Assembly: GCA_011634665.1 (NCBI GenBank)
Contig: WAEK01000005.1
Coordinates: 1,346,501-1,410,500, forward strand
Direction: 5' to 3'
Origin: Mortierella sp. BCC40632
Lineage: Eukaryota > Mortierellomycota > Mortierellomycetes > Mortierellales > Mortierellaceae
DNA: 64,000 nt
A model generated the notes under the pieces. The model was not told where the DNA came from. It saw only the letters and a list, made by a program, of their open reading frames with translations, and did not search any database. Both the position numbers and the translations under genes were made by a program. Of the stretch, positions 1 to 11,949 are shown one piece after another. Position 1 is the stretch's first letter, and each line of letters opens with the position of its first letter.

Positions 1-55
1 ATGAAGGCTCATTTTTTCCTTTCCTTTCCTTTTCCAAACCGCAGTAAAACGCGAC

Positions 56-210
56 AGAGAGAGATGTGTCTCTTCACCTGGTCCTGCTTGACGAGAGCCT
101 TCAGATCCTTGGTGAGCGATTTCGCGTGCTTCAAGAACACTTGAAAGAACTGAGAAGAGGGATCTGTGAAGGAGACAATGTTGTGGATAGCAATTTGGCG
201 GACCTAGGGT
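56..210 (+). CDS. Possible internal exon of an unidentified gene cut by the window edge
   Basis: A short open frame reads SLHLVLLDESLQILGERF and then continues as a leucine/glutamate-rich helical stretch. It ends at a good donor (A|GTAAGT) just after the residues GWQ. A CT-rich tract with a possible acceptor (ccgcag) lies upstream near base 44, but the frame has a TAA at 45-47, so the true 5' splice point must lie a little further in. The composition suggests a coiled or helical segment. I recognise no family. A downstream exon might begin after the aag at about 354. This could also be a chance open frame. Confidence 0.3.
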
Positions 211-213
211 GGC

Positions 214-950
214 AAAGTAAGTTGAGAACGCTTTTGTTAGCTCTCAAAATAAAAGAAGGGAAAAAAAAAGGAGTATATGCAAGTCGATTTTTTTCAAGTG
301 CCCAAGTCCAGTCCAATGGAGCAATAGGCGGGCATTTACCTCCATTCTGGCATCATGCAAGAATGGCAACAGCTTCATGCATGCAAGGCGAATTATAAAA
401 AAAAAAATAGGAAAAATGGTCAGCTACTGGGATGCAGAGGAATGAAAATTTCACGCATGGTCGGCAGATTTTCATCGGCCAGGGAGAGAGGGCTGTACCT
501 CTTCGATTTGAGAATCCATGGTTATCTAAACTCGGTGGGGGGTGAATGGCAAGCAAGACTAAGGAAGGAAGGATGAATACCTCTGCGCACTGTCCATGTC
601 GTTCAAGGCGGAGTCCTGGAGACTAGTAAGCCACTATTGCAAACAGCAGCCTGCGCCAGAAGACGTGCCCTGGCTGTCACACAGAAGGGAGAAGGGAGGG
701 GAGACGCCCTGACCAGAGAGCTGCACTCCACATTAGTGCTCTTCTCTCTTTCTTCCTCTTTTTCTCTCTCTCTCCCTTTCCTCCCTTTCCATCAAACCAC
801 CAGCCAGTGCATTCCTTCTAAAGTCAAGGTTGCCCAAAACTCTTTACTATTCACACACCCATCTCCAGGAATTAGTTCCCATCATCTAAAGACGCTCTCT
901 GTTCGCCATCGCTGTCGCATCACCGACTCGTGTTTGTTCGGCTTGTGTAA
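214..950. other. Intergenic/5' region of the SUMO-protease gene
   Basis: No recognisable gene. The stretch holds A-rich runs near 259 and 397. A strong CT-rich promoter-like tract (about 735-795, ctctctctccctttcctccc) lies just upstream of the start codon at 951, a common arrangement in fungal promoters. Confidence 0.5.
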
Positions 951-3899
951 ATGTCAAACATGGCCACCATTACGACCACAGCAACAAAACGCAAGGCTAC
1001 AGCAGAGCCAGCTTCATCTGACTCGACTAGCAAGACAGAGACAACTTTTTTTGAAGGAATCGCCTCTTGGTTCGATCGCAGTTCCTGGGAACCACTCAGT
1101 AATGCCTAGACTCAATAAGCAGACAGGACCCTTTTTTTTTTTTTTTTTTCTCTCTCTTTGGGACCTTGCTTGTGTTGCGATGAAATTTGGATGGTCCATG
1201 TGTCCATGGCCCATGAACTAACTCGCTTGCCTCTTTTCTTTTCAAATGCTCGCATGCGTTTATGCTCATTCCATAGTTTTTCAACAACAGAAAAAGAAAA
1301 GGGACTGGGTCGGCGCCTATCCTACACCTCAAAGTCAACGACGGATATATTACTTTGGTGGAGTGGCGCAAAAAGATGAGGGCAACAGTGGCGAGTCAGA
1401 AACCTATCCAGGACGATATGGACGTCGGTATTCCCCCGGCTCGGAAACTTTTTCAGTACCGGCAACTCCAGAACTCACCAGGCCGTATCAACTCGAGCCA
1501 TACACAAAAACAGCTTCACTCCTGGCACCAGGATCACGAGGGGGTAAACACCGACAAGGTTCGCCTTCTCTTTCGTCTTCCTCTATTCCCGGATCTCCCG
1601 GTTCATCGGTCGACCATTCTCAGGAGCAGGAGGCCACGGAATCAGAGTTGACATCACTATCATCATCACCATCATCATCATCATCACCATTACCGTTGTC
1701 AGCAGACTTTAAACAATCTTTGGATGGTGCTGCTCGCCAGCTAGCGCCAAAGTCGTATCGTCTGTTTGGCCACCAATTCAAGTCTCGAGTGATGGACCAG
1801 TCTACACTACTGAAAGCGCGTCCACGCAACTATGCCAGCAAATCTCAGAATACTACGTCATTGCTCCAGAGCAAGGTATGAGAACTTTATCAACTAATGC
1901 TCAAGAGTTTTGCAATCTATGTTTGTGCTGGCAGTGCCCGAGCTGACTTTTTTTTTTTTTTTTTTTTTTTTCTGGATCACTATTTGAAGTATAACAAAGA
2001 CGAGTCAATTGCGCGCCAGCGCTTGCTTGAACGCAGGACACAGTATTTCAACAAATCCGACTCTGGTATATAGAGTTACTTTCTGAATTTCTTGTCTGTA
2101 CAAAGCAAGGCATGGATCTGGAAATGATCACTATGAAACTGAGAGACACTTCTGAACGCTCTCCCTACCCCCTACCCCCTTTTATTTATATTATCACTTG
2201 CTTGAGTAGGCCAACTCAAAGCAGTCTTGGACGCTACATTTGGCGCATTCAGATCGGATCAGAAAGTCACCAAGAAGGAAGAATCAGGCGCTACAACGAC
2301 AGAAGATCTCATTGCAGAGCACCGTCGCATCCGAGCTATCAATCGCTCATTTGACAAAGTCGACTGGGAATCAGAGCAGACAGTATCAGATCGAAGACCA
2401 GCTTGGCTTAGGACAAAGGTATGACAGTTGTTATCATGGCAGGACAGTGCTATCACCATTGGTGGGATATGCATACTCCCACTCTCTTTCGGGAATTTTA
2501 ATCTCTGGTTTATCCGTTCATCATACACAGTACCAGGGACCTCAAGAGCCAAGCTGGCTGCGTAACCTGAGAAATCTTGTGAGCAGAAATCTTCCAAGGT
2601 ATGCACCAACCAGCTTTCTTATGCAAAGTGACTCTACTTGGGACATTGTCAGGTATACTAAAGTCTGCGCTTCTGTTGATACTCTAGTGTCGAGCAACAA
2701 GTGCGCTCCCCAGCCCATCAGAAGCTTGTAGATGAACATGAGCGCATTGAGAAGGAGGTATCTATTCAAGGACAATTCGACTCGAGGATCTGCAGCTGGA
2801 GTCATTGGAATCTACAGAACTTGGTACTCATTTGACTCTTTGTCCTGCTTTCCACGAAATAGCTTGCCGAACGCAGAAAGCCAGCGGAGGATAGTTTCAA
2901 GCCTTTTGTTAAGGAAGATGAGCAGCGAGTATGTCCCCCCTAACCTTTTTAGACTGGTAACAACTAAGAGAGCCTAATGCTCAGAGGAAAGAAAATTGCA
3001 GCGAATATTGACTCGGGACACACTTCTTTTAATTTGCGCTAATAGCTTGCACAGGCACTGGCAGATGGACATGGACAGGTGGCAGAGGGCTTTAATGTGG
3101 TTTTGATGAAGAAGGATATCCATACGCTTCGACCAGGAGAGTGGTTGAACGACGAAGTCATCAACTTTTTCGGACATTTGATCATGGCCCGGAGTAAAGA
3201 GTCGACAACGATGCCCAAAGTGCATGTGTTTAGCACATTCTTTTACAAGAATCTGAGCGATAACGGATACGACAAAGTTAGACGTTGGACCAAGAAGGTA
3301 ATATTTCGGCAGTACCTGGCTCTTGCTTTCGTTTGTATCTCTGTGTCACCTCATGTATACAGCCCAAATTAATACACTTCTTTTTCGTCTGCCTCTCATT
3401 AGGTCAACATTTTTGCCATGGACTATGTTCTGATTCCTATTCACTGCTCAGGGAACCATTGGACCTCTGCCGTCATTGATATAAAGAACAAGCGCATTTC
3501 CTATTACGACTCTCTTCTCGGCAACAACCCCAAGTGCTTTTTGGTAGGGTGTCTCCCAAAGTCTTGTCCCTTTGCGTCGTTACTTCTCTATGACATTGTG
3601 TCCAGGCATTCTAATCAACGATGTTATCCCTCTTATTTCCTCATGACAAAAAGATCTTGCGAAACTATCTCGAGAAGGAGTCACTCGACAAACTTAAAGA
3701 GCCATTTGATCTTCAAGGATGGGAGAATGAGTGTCCCAAGGACATTCCTCGACAACAGAACGGATTTGATTGTGGCGTGTTTACGTGTTTCTTTATCGAG
3801 AACAAGAGCCGGGGTTTGGATCGGTTCGAGTTTACGCAAAAGAATATGCCTTACCTTCGCAAGAAACTAGCGCTGAGCATCATTAATAAAAGTCTTTAG
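951..3899 (+). CDS. ULP1: Ulp1/SENP-type SUMO-specific cysteine protease
   Basis: A ten-exon model gives about 643 residues: 951-1098, 1277-1875, 1990-2065, 2210-2418, 2531-2598, 2688-2823, 2863-2928, 3055-3297, 3403-3543, 3654-3899. All junctions are GT-AG and in phase. The C-terminal C48 domain (about residues 435-643) begins with LRPGEWLNDEVINFF. The triad is visible: His534 in GNHW, Asp551 in YYDSL and Cys602 in NGFDCGVF, with the oxyanion Gln just before. The family matures SUMO and removes it from substrates, usually at nuclear pores or in the nucleus. The roughly 430-residue N-terminal region is Ser- and Gln-rich and basic (residues near QQQKKKRDW), probably for localisation. The junctions around 2758-2862 and the acceptor at 3654 are the least certain. 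Confidence 0.9.
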
Positions 3900-4181
3900 G
3901 AAGGTGGGGGAGAGAGGAAGAAGTCATGGCATTGATTCCATGACGATCTAATTTTTTTTTATATGTATCTTGCTTTGATTTGAGGGTCTGAGCGTGGTTC
4001 GGGAGGTTGATCGACCCAAGGTCTCGGAATTTTTTATATTTTTTTTTTTTCCAATGCCCAAAAACAAGGTTCTTTTTGGTCCGAAGTCGCTTTCTCCCAC
4101 ACTCTTTCACCTTACCTTACGCAATCACTTTTTCCGAGTCTCCGCGTTTTTTTTTATATATTCCTGTTTTTTTTTTGAGCT

Positions 4182-5301
4182 CATGTCATTGTTCATCCGC
4201 ATCCGTCATCACCTCCTTCCGAATCAGTCTCTCCATCTCCTCCCTTCCTTCTCTACCAGGACCACCTGTCGTACTTTTGCCACCATGTCCACCCCAGCTA
4301 CTCCCGCTCAACAAAAACCTCACCCACTCGAGTTTTTAATCGGAACCTGGACAGGTCGAGGTCGAGGTTTTTATCCAACCATCCCTTCCTTTGAATTCTT
4401 TGAGGAGGTTACTTTTATCAAGGACCCAGCAGGTCGACCTGTGGTTCAATATTCTCAAAAGACACGTCGTGCTGTTCCTACACAGGATCCGAGTAAAGGA
4501 GAATTGTCGGGTCTAGGCGAGTTTGTTCCTGCGGGTCCTCTTCATGCCGAGCTCGGGTTCATTCGACTTCCAGGATGGTCCAAGGACACTTGTGAACTCG
4601 TTCTCAGTCAACCCACAGGTGATTATGTAGCTTGTTTTCTTCACCGAGAGATTGGGGGGGGGGGTGTGTGTGTGAAAAAAAAAGTCGAACTTGGATCCCT
4701 ATTGGGAGTGGGATCCAGTCAGAGCGGCTGTCCATCTGACCTTCTAAATGGGATCTCTGTCTCTCTCTCTGTATAAAATATATTCCTAGGTGTTGCAAGT
4801 ATCGAGGAAGGCAAGATTCATGGAACAACTGTGGACTGGACTGCGACATCGATCATCCGTTCACCAACAGCCAAAGGTGGGTCTTTTTTTTTTTTTTTAC
4901 CGATCTGTGCGCACGACTATGTGTGTGTGTGTGATGACTCAGGGATTCTAATCGTAATCCCCTTATTTTTTTTTCACACGCGTTGGATGATAGCCACCCT
5001 CATGTCACCGAGTTTACGAGGTATGAACAGACACCTTTTTTTTTTTTTTCAATCAGAGGGAAAGAAGAAGAAGAAGACATGATGTTTTTTCTAGAATGTG
5101 GATCAACTTCTCTTTTGACTTGGGGGAGAGAGGCGCTCATACGTTTTTCCTTGTGATCTTTTTTCAAAAAAAAAAACGTATTATAGAAAGTGGGAGGTCG
5201 ATCTCGAGAACAAGACATTCAAGTATCTATTCTCAATGGCGACGGAAAACACGCCCCTTCAGCCTCATCTGGAGGTCACCATGACCAAAGTTGACAGTTG
5301 A
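4182..5301 (+). CDS. Nitrobindin/THAP4-type heme-binding beta-barrel protein
   Basis: Four exons: 4182-4618, 4790 to about 4876, about 4994-5020, and 5187-5301. The protein carries the family signature GTWTGRGRGFYPTI near its start, then SIEEGKIHGTTVDW, PHVTEFTR and a terminal QPHLEVTMTK, where the heme-ligand His of nitrobindins is expected. The family binds ferric heme in a beta-barrel and reacts with NO or peroxynitrite. Translation from 4182 adds an Arg/Ser-rich leader (MSLFIRIRHHLLPNQSLHLL and beyond, ending CRTFAT) that resembles a mitochondrial presequence. The second ATG at 4285 would give the usual cytosolic form. The exon 2/3 junction is uncertain: the canonical donor at 4877 does not keep frame with the acceptor at 4993, while a gt at 4881 does. 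Confidence 0.85.
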
Positions 5302-5791
5302 ATAAAAGGATGAGAAAGTAGAGGAAACGGAGGAGGACGATAGGAGGACTATATTTTTTTTTTTTTCCTCCAGTCCAATTGAACGTGAGACTTTCTATGT
5401 ACTCGTTTACTCTACTAGAGAGTGGATCTTTTTTTTTTTTTTTTTTTCTCTTCTGGTTGGGTAGGAGAATAAAATATTTATATATAAAAGAAGTCCTTTG
5501 CTCCCTTGCTCCATGACTGCGGATCAAAGGGATTGGGCGTCCTCCTAGCGTCCAAAGAGTGAATTTAAGGTTGTTCACCTCAGAGTCTCGTTTTCTTTCC
5601 TTTCCATGGGATTCGACATCATTCACTTTTGACTCATTTGCATTCCTTTTTTTAACCCCTCTTTCTCATTCTCCTAATCTTGATCAACCCGTTCTTCTTC
5701 TTCTTCTCCTCTCATACCTACACTCACACCCCCAACAACAAGAACTACCGTCGTCCAAAGAAAAAAAAACAAAACAAAAATAATATCAGCC
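5302..5791. other. Intergenic: 3' UTR of the nitrobindin gene and promoter of the ACT gene
   Basis: Several T runs (5355-5366, 5430-5447) and a cttcttcttcttctcc pyrimidine tract (about 5693-5710) just before the ACT-domain start codon. No open frame here resembles a protein. Confidence 0.5.
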
Positions 5792-6211
5792 ATGGCCATG
5801 CAACTGAACCTCGAGCTCGACTCTCTGCCTTACACGATCCATCGTTTCCCCACCACAACCGCAGCCTCGATCTACTTGCCCTTGACGGATGATCAGGCTT
5901 GGTACAGCGTGACCAAAACCTCGGAAGAGATCTCACTGGTCATCTCTCATGATTATCCAGAATCCTCTTCTACACTTCTCGTTCCCGATCACAAGATCTC
6001 GTCCGGTTGGAGTGCCTTCAAGGTGGTGGGACCATTGGATTTTTCGTTATTGGGAATCATGGCCAATTTGTCTGGTGCTCTCGCCAAGAACAATATCTCG
6101 GTCTTTGTTATCAGCACCTATGATACGGATTATATCCTTGTCAAAAAGGAATCAGCTCTTCCTGCCAAGAAGGTCTTTGAAGAGATCGGACACTCGGTTC
6201 GCCTCCTCTAG
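5792..6211 (+). CDS. Small ACT-domain protein (COG3603/CASTOR-like fold)
   Basis: An intronless 139-residue protein. It matches the single-domain ACT family typified by COG3603: a central WSAFKVVGPLDFSLLGIMA, then a LSGALAKNN segment, and ISVFVISTYDTDYILVKK. In this family two ACT-like halves form a regulatory amino-acid-binding module. It is related to the animal arginine sensor CASTOR, but no ligand can be deduced from the sequence. The start at 5792 (ATGGCCATG) lies just after an A-rich leader. The length equals that of the bacterial and fungal relatives, so the protein is probably complete and cytosolic. A second in-frame Met lies two codons downstream. Confidence 0.85.
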   Translation: MAMQLNLELDSLPYTIHRFPTTTAASIYLPLTDDQAWYSVTKTSEEISLVISHDYPESSSTLLVPDHKISSGWSAFKVVGPLDFSLLGIMANLSGALAKNNISVFVISTYDTDYILVKKESALPAKKVFEEIGHSVRLL

Positions 6212-6328
6212 TTTTTTTTTTTTTTTTTTGTGTGTTCTATTTTTTTTTTCTCCCTCCACTCCCCCAAAGATGATAAAAATACTTGATAGATTACACAAAA
6301 TTAAAAACATACATTCTACAGTCTAGTT

Positions 6329-8189
6329 CTAGGGTTGGCGTGGTTCAATTGACATCTTGGCTTCGGCTAGAGATCGAGGTGCATGAAACCAGATACTAAC
6401 ATCCGGTGGAATCAATCCAATCTTTCGAACCGCTCGATATCCAACCTGATTCGCCGTAACAGTCGTCAACCGTTTATGATAACCTGTCATAAAGATTCGA
6501 GCATGCAATTCACTCATCGCTTGCTCTTTGGGTTTTTCGTTGGCTTCAATGGTCGTTACGGAACTGGAAATCTCTGCAACGGCATCTTCATTCTCTCCAA
6601 GACAATCTTCAACCACATCAATCCGTGGTGGACCCTCTGCAAAGACTCCATATTGTTGTGCCCAATCAGATCCTTGAACCCATCGTTCTCGGATTTGGAA
6701 CTCTTTCTCTTCCTCTTCTTTTGCTTCTTTTGTGGTCTCGAGTGGATCATGAATCAAAACTTTTCCTCTCCACTTTTCTTCAGATCCTCCAATAATTTCC
6801 AGAATAGATCGAAACCTAGTCACGCCTGCGCGTGAGATCACAAGTCGCTTTCGTCCTTCAAAGACCTTGGCCAAGATCGGTAAGACTGGTTGCTGATGTT
6901 CTTGTCGAGCTTGAAGAATTAATGGCGGAGAAGTAAACAAAGCTGGATCGAGATTGATTCGATGACACAGAACGCTGCTCAGGGCCATTAGAGTCGTAAT
7001 GTCCAAGTGTAGCGTCTCCGTAAAGAGCTCCATATCATCCACATTGACAGGGATAGAGAATGGGTGATACTTTGGATCAATCCCAATGTCCATGTCCGTT
7101 GGCGCAGGTTTAGTCTCGTCGTCTGAATCATTGTTATCCATCTCGGTTAAAGTGGTCATAGAGTCGGAATCGGGTGTAAGACCAATTTCGACATTGACAG
7201 GATAACATTGCAAGGTTCCATCAAAGACCGATTGTGAGAACTGTCCGATCCGGATAGCCTTTTGAATCCTTTCCACAACCGCCTCACTCTCCTCTCCATC
7301 CAAGGGCGAAAATCCTGCAAACCGAAGGGTGAGTTGGGGGCGATGATAGTAATGAACTCGGTTTTGGTCGGCTGCCAGGACAAGACTTCGAACAAGAAGT
7401 GTCATGTCTGGATGGGTTGCCTTGCTCACAGACTCTGGTTTTTTCATCTTGGGTGTAGCCTTGCCTTCCACTTCATCCTCCGCGTCTTCCTCATTTTCGC
7501 TTTCTTCATCATCCTCTTGCTCGTCGTCGCTGTCGTCTTCCATTTCTGCAAACTCGTGAAGGATACTCCATGGACTTCCTGCATTGATCCGGAGCCAACT
7601 CTTTCCATGATCTGCAACGACATCCACTTTGACCTCCAACCTGGCGTGGTTGGGTAACTGAGTCGAGAGAGGTTGACTGGAGCGAAGTGGCATCACAGTT
7701 GGTTGTTGTGTATTCGACTTTGCCTGAATCTTTTTATGATGCGAGCCAAGGGCTGTTAAATTGATAGATCGAAAGGATTCTGTTGGCATAATCGATGTGT
7801 ATGGGTCAAGCGTGTAAGAGAACGTCTTCCGGACAGCTACTGGGTTCCTGCTATGAACAAGTGCATGGACAAGTGCCTTGAAATAGGGGACGTTGGACGA
7901 GTTGACCTGGACAACCCGGATCTCGTCTGCAGGCGTGGAGGCAATCTATCAAGCACGTACGAACAAGAAGGTCAGTGGGGCTGGCAAAGAAAGGACATAG
8001 ACAGACAGACAGACAGACAGGCAAAATCACCTTTTTCAAGAAGCGTTGTTCTGAGAGAAGGGTAGAGGTCATGGATTGAAGACCATCAATGTTTTCATGA
8101 GATGGATGGCAGGCACGCCATGCTTCGAGCTGAGCAATAATCTGGTTGCATTCCTGCAGTAGCGCCTGTGCACGTTGAAGCGGATCCAT
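6329..8189 (-). CDS. C7orf25/UPF0415 (DUF1308) family protein
   Basis: Two exons, 8189-8031 and 7945-6329, encode about 591 residues. The intron (7946-8030) carries a small GTCT repeat and joins in phase 0. The N-terminus has the helical DUF5614-like part (ending SEQRFLKK) and is followed by VDVVADHGKSWLRINAG. An Asp/Glu-rich insertion (MEDDSDDEQEDDEESENEED) comes next. The C-terminal DUF1308 core includes LHLDITTLMALSSVLCH, FRSILEIIGG, a conserved NQVGYRAVR and the final FHAPRSLAEAK. All of these align by eye with human C7orf25. Its molecular function is not established; the C-terminal core is sometimes related to PIN-like nucleases. The gene is head-to-head with the cofactor C gene. Confidence 0.87.
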
Positions 8190-8610
8190 GACAGGAACCT
8201 ATTGGGGGGTAGAATGGAGAGTTGAAGATGCGAGAGAATAGATGCGCCGTGGGCTTTCCGCTTGAGAGAATGAAATAAAGAGGGTGAGAGAAAAGAATCA
8301 AGCGTTGTGATCGGAGCAGGAACGCTGGTGGACAAGGCCTTATTAAGGTCCTAACAGCTGGTGACTCTTTGGAGGCGCAGAACTTGCAGGAGGGAAAGGG
8401 GGGAAGCGGGGCTCCATGGGATCCATGGATCCATGGTAGACTCGAGGCACACAAAAATACACGTGGCTGGCTACTTATTCCTGACCATACCGCGTAGGAT
8501 TGATAGAACTGTTCATGATGAGGAGGTCTCCAGAACGACCGAGGCGGAACAGCTCCCCCTGAGCTCTTTGTTGTCCCAAGTCTCGTGCTAACGAAAGAAG
8601 TGGACTGATC

Positions 8611-8645
<35 letters not shown>

Positions 8646-8921
8646 AAGGAGAGCTGTGTTCCCTTTTTTGATTTTTTGATTAGCTCCAACTCCACTATTA
8701 AGAGCCGCGCTTCGCCTTTATAAGGATTTCTCGGGACTTGCCTCCAAGGAGCTCGATCCACTCTCTTTATTCCTTCTCTCTTTGTCTTTCCTGCTTCCTA
8801 GATACCCTTCCTTCCGTCATCTTTTCCTTTTCTCTCTCTCACTCTCTCACATATCTTCACCCCCACATTCCCATACCCACTCCTGGTCACTCGCAAAAGA
8901 AAGAAAGAATAATCTCCAAAA
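8190..8921. promoter_or_regulatory. Divergent promoter region between the DUF1308 and TBCC genes
   Basis: A shared 0.73-kb intergenic region between head-to-head genes. It contains a GA microsatellite (about 8616-8644), a TATA-like tttataagg at about 8718-8726 pointing at the TBCC gene, and a long CT-rich tract (about 8757-8845) upstream of that gene's ATG. No convincing small ORF was seen. Confidence 0.5.
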
Positions 8922-9310
8922 ATGATGACCTCAACCGTTGCCGATGCCGCAAGGCAGTTCAGAGCAGACTTTGACCCTGAAAGATCTAGTAAGATCCCTT
9001 CTTCCAACCAGCTCTTTTTTACACCTACCTTGAACCAAAATGACTAAAGCCAGTAATCCTATATATATATATATACAAAGGCGTCGAAAAAGAACTGGCG
9101 ACACTCCAGAATGTCCCCAAGTCCGAAGTCCAACAAAAGATTGATCAACTCGTCCAACGCATCCGAGTCCTCGAAAAGTCGGTGACCGATAATGTCCAGA
9201 CCCTCCCTGCCTTTGAGACCCGTGTCTGTCTAGAGGTAAGCAATGAGTCCATCGAGTAGTTTTTTCTTCTTCTTTTCCACCAACTATCCTACGCGTCCCT
9301 CATCCTGTTT

Positions 9311-9347
<37 letters not shown>

Positions 9348-10240
9348 TTGACCTCTTTTTATGCCCCCTTGCACTTTTATTTACCTCAAAGGCTGTCAGG
9401 TCAATGTCTGAGCAGTTGACCGAAATGCGTAGCCAGTTGGTTCCTCGACCCAAGTTTTCATTCAAGTCCAGGAAAAACGTTACCTCCTCAACTTCTGCCT
9501 CGTCTCTTGCACAAAAGACAGAAAAGATGGACACTGACTCTTCCAACCTACGCGTTTCAGAGGTCGACCAGAGTCTCTTTATGAAGTTTGAGAACCGAAC
9601 AGGGGAACACCTCTTTATCGGATCCTTGGACCTGGTTACTCCTTCCGAGCCCATGAAAGTGGATGGTGAAGATGAAAGAGGTGGAACCAACGACGGGAAC
9701 CAAGCTAAGGATGTAGCTCTCACGAATCTAAAGGACTGCACTGTGAATCTGGTTCATACGACTCGATTGGGGGCCATCCACATCCGGAATCTGAAGCAGT
9801 GTACAGTGGTGATCCCACCGGTCTCTGGTAGTATTCTTTTGCATGATTGTGAAGGATGCACACTTATCGGAGCCTGTCATCAGGTATTGGCGAGACTTGA
9901 CTTTTTTTTTTAAGCGCTGCTGTCTAGTGGTTAGACCAAAAAAAATATTAATTTCATTCATGTGGTTGGGAATAGTCTCGTATGCATACGTCAAGCAACA
10001 TGGACATTTATCTCCATGTCACCAGCGAACCGATCATTGAGGACTGCACAGACATGCGGTTCGCTCCTTATCCATACAGTGAAATTCTGACCCCAGAAGG
10101 ACTCGCTCGTGTGTTTGAGGTAAATCACCGGAAAAGGTCCACACATAACGCATAAAGGAAAAGAAAAAAAAATTGAAAGCAGGAAGCAAAAAATGTCCAA
10201 TCTCTAAAGCATAGCACCATAAGGGGACAGACATGCTACC

Positions 10241-10274
<34 letters not shown>

Positions 10275-10508
10275 AACTATCAAACTTTTCACCATCCTTT
10301 CTTTTCTTTCATATTTGCTTGTTTGCTTGCTTTCATTTTCATTTTCTTTTTAACACAGGACGCGGGCCTCGATCGAACAGCCAACTATTACGAAAAGGTC
10401 AAGGATTTCAATTGGTTGCGACAGCAACAATCCCCGAATTGGAAAGTCATGTCCGCAGACGAGATGGGTTCAGGTGTAGCTCAAAGAGTCTTGGCTTTGA
10501 ATCTCTGA
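8922..10508 (+). CDS. TBCC: Tubulin-specific chaperone/cofactor C (TBCC domain)
   Basis: Five exons (8922-8988, 9081-9235, 9392-9883, 9976-10119, 10359-10508), all GT-AG and in phase, give about 335 residues. The N-terminal part is a helical spectrin-like segment (VEKELATLQNVPKSEVQQK). The C-TBCC beta-helix starts at about residue 150 and contains LKDCTVNLVHTTRLGAIHIR, VSGSILLHDCEGCTLIGAC, HQSRMHTSSNMDIYLHVTS, PIIEDC and DFNWL. The Arg of HQSRMH occupies the place of the GAP arginine finger (QQLR in human TBCC). Cofactor C stimulates GTP hydrolysis by beta-tubulin in the cofactor D/E complex and releases the native heterodimer. Intron 2 carries a very long A run on the coding strand. Confidence 0.93.
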
Positions 10509-10656
10509 AAGCTGGAGGAAAAACAAAAACAAAAAACAAAAAAGGATACTATCTCTTATTCGCCTCAAATCAATATCCATTCATATGGAGATTCCATAGG
10601 CACCAAAGGATCCTCTGACAGTCCGAGTTTGCAGATTTTTAAGAAAACTGGTAAAG

Positions 10657-10700
<44 letters not shown>

Positions 10701-10839
10701 GTGTATTAAGTGAGGAGGGGGGAGTACAAGCGTACAATAAACAAGGTATATGAATCAAGTGTAATAATACTGAAGGGAGAGAGAGAGAATGGAAGGGAAG
10801 GAAATAGGATCTTGGTTGCTTGCCAAGTCCCATCCACCA
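10509..10839. other. Convergent 3' intergenic region
   Basis: Lies between the convergent TBCC and Erf4-type genes. It is dominated by an uninterrupted A tract at about 10660-10698. No gene was seen. Confidence 0.6.
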
Positions 10840-11113
10840 TTAGTAGACCTCAAATTCAAGCTAACAAAAAAAAAAAAAAAGTGAAGAAATGATATGTAAG
10901 AGATTAGAAAAAGACTCTTTTTTTGAGCAACAATCAAAAAGAAGATGGAACTACAGGGCTCGAGCAAGGGTTCGCTTACATAGATCATGCCAACCTTCAA
11001 TGGGTTCCGAAGATGCATTTTGGCTGGATGATACAGCTTTTTGTTCTCCAACTCGATAAACTTTTCCATTTCTCGCAACGACTATACATCCAAGAATAAG
11101 AGCAATACAGTCA

Positions 11114-11148
<35 letters not shown>

Positions 11149-11799
11149 GCGCTGACGCTGATGGAATGGTTCATACTCTTTGGTAATGAGTCCCGAAACA
11201 GTGCTTTGCAGTATAGGCTGTTAGACAGTCCAAAAGTGTATCGAGGCAGTTCCAGAGTGATTCTTCAGCAATCCGCATATGTGCATTGATCCCTTCTACC
11301 GTCGCCTTGAACTCTGGTCTTGTTACCTATCGGTATTTGTCACCACCACCGAAAAAGAGAGAGAGAGAGAGAGAGAGAGAGTGGAAAATATGAGAACAAG
11401 GAACTTTTGAAAGATGGACAAAAAAACTAGCAGCCAAATTCAGCTATTTACCCGCCCAAGAAATTCTTCTGGAAACATCTCGCACTCGAATCGAGTTGCT
11501 TCGTCGCCTTGGAGATGGTCTCGATCGATACGGACAATACATCGAGGAGTCCCTGCCGGCCGACCAGAGGGGTGTCTCCCAACACGGTCTTCCATACTCA
11601 GTACTGTGGACGTCGTCATGGCTGCAGGGAGCTTGACGGTTGCTGGTGCTGCTGTAGTCGTGGTAGAGGTGTTGGCGAGCTTATGAGCCGAACGAACAGT
11701 GTCAATAGTCGTTGCTCCTGGAGACGCAGGCGAGATGGTAGTCTCGGACAACTCTGGCCGTGATGACTGGACAGGTGTAGCTGTGGGGGACGGCTGCAT
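10840..11799 (-). CDS. ERF4: Erf4/GOLGA7 (GCP16) family subunit of a protein palmitoyltransferase
   Basis: A four-exon model: 11799-11452, 11326-11177, 11081-10980 and a 21-nt last exon 10860-10840. All junctions are phase 0, giving about 206 residues. After a Ser/Thr/Pro-rich N-terminus the Erf4 domain reads CIVRIDRDHL, FECEMFPEEFLGRV, WNCLDTLLDCLTAYTAKHC, THYQRSLREMEKFIELEN, KLYHPAKMHLRNPLKVG and ends MIYLEFEVY. This matches the order and spacing of human GOLGA7. The family stabilises a DHHC acyltransferase (Erf2/DHHC9) that palmitoylates Ras at the ER or Golgi; no DHHC partner lies in this window. The start is uncertain: an acceptor at about 11850 (gttctag) could join an upstream exon that extends the frame by about 17 residues. 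Confidence 0.82.
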
Positions 11800-11899
11800 G
11801 TTCAGCCTCTGATCCAGTCGATAACTGGCCAAATCCTTCGGGGCTTTGGCCTAGAACGAGTCGAACGGCAAGAGTGTCTTGTAGGTGCTTGAGAAGAGG

Positions 11900-11949
<50 letters not shown>

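Noticed and set aside
9910..9950. tRNA-like A box (gtctagtggttag) in TBCC intron 3
   Set aside because: No B box (GGTTCGANTCC) or cloverleaf follows within the required distance; it lies inside an intron.
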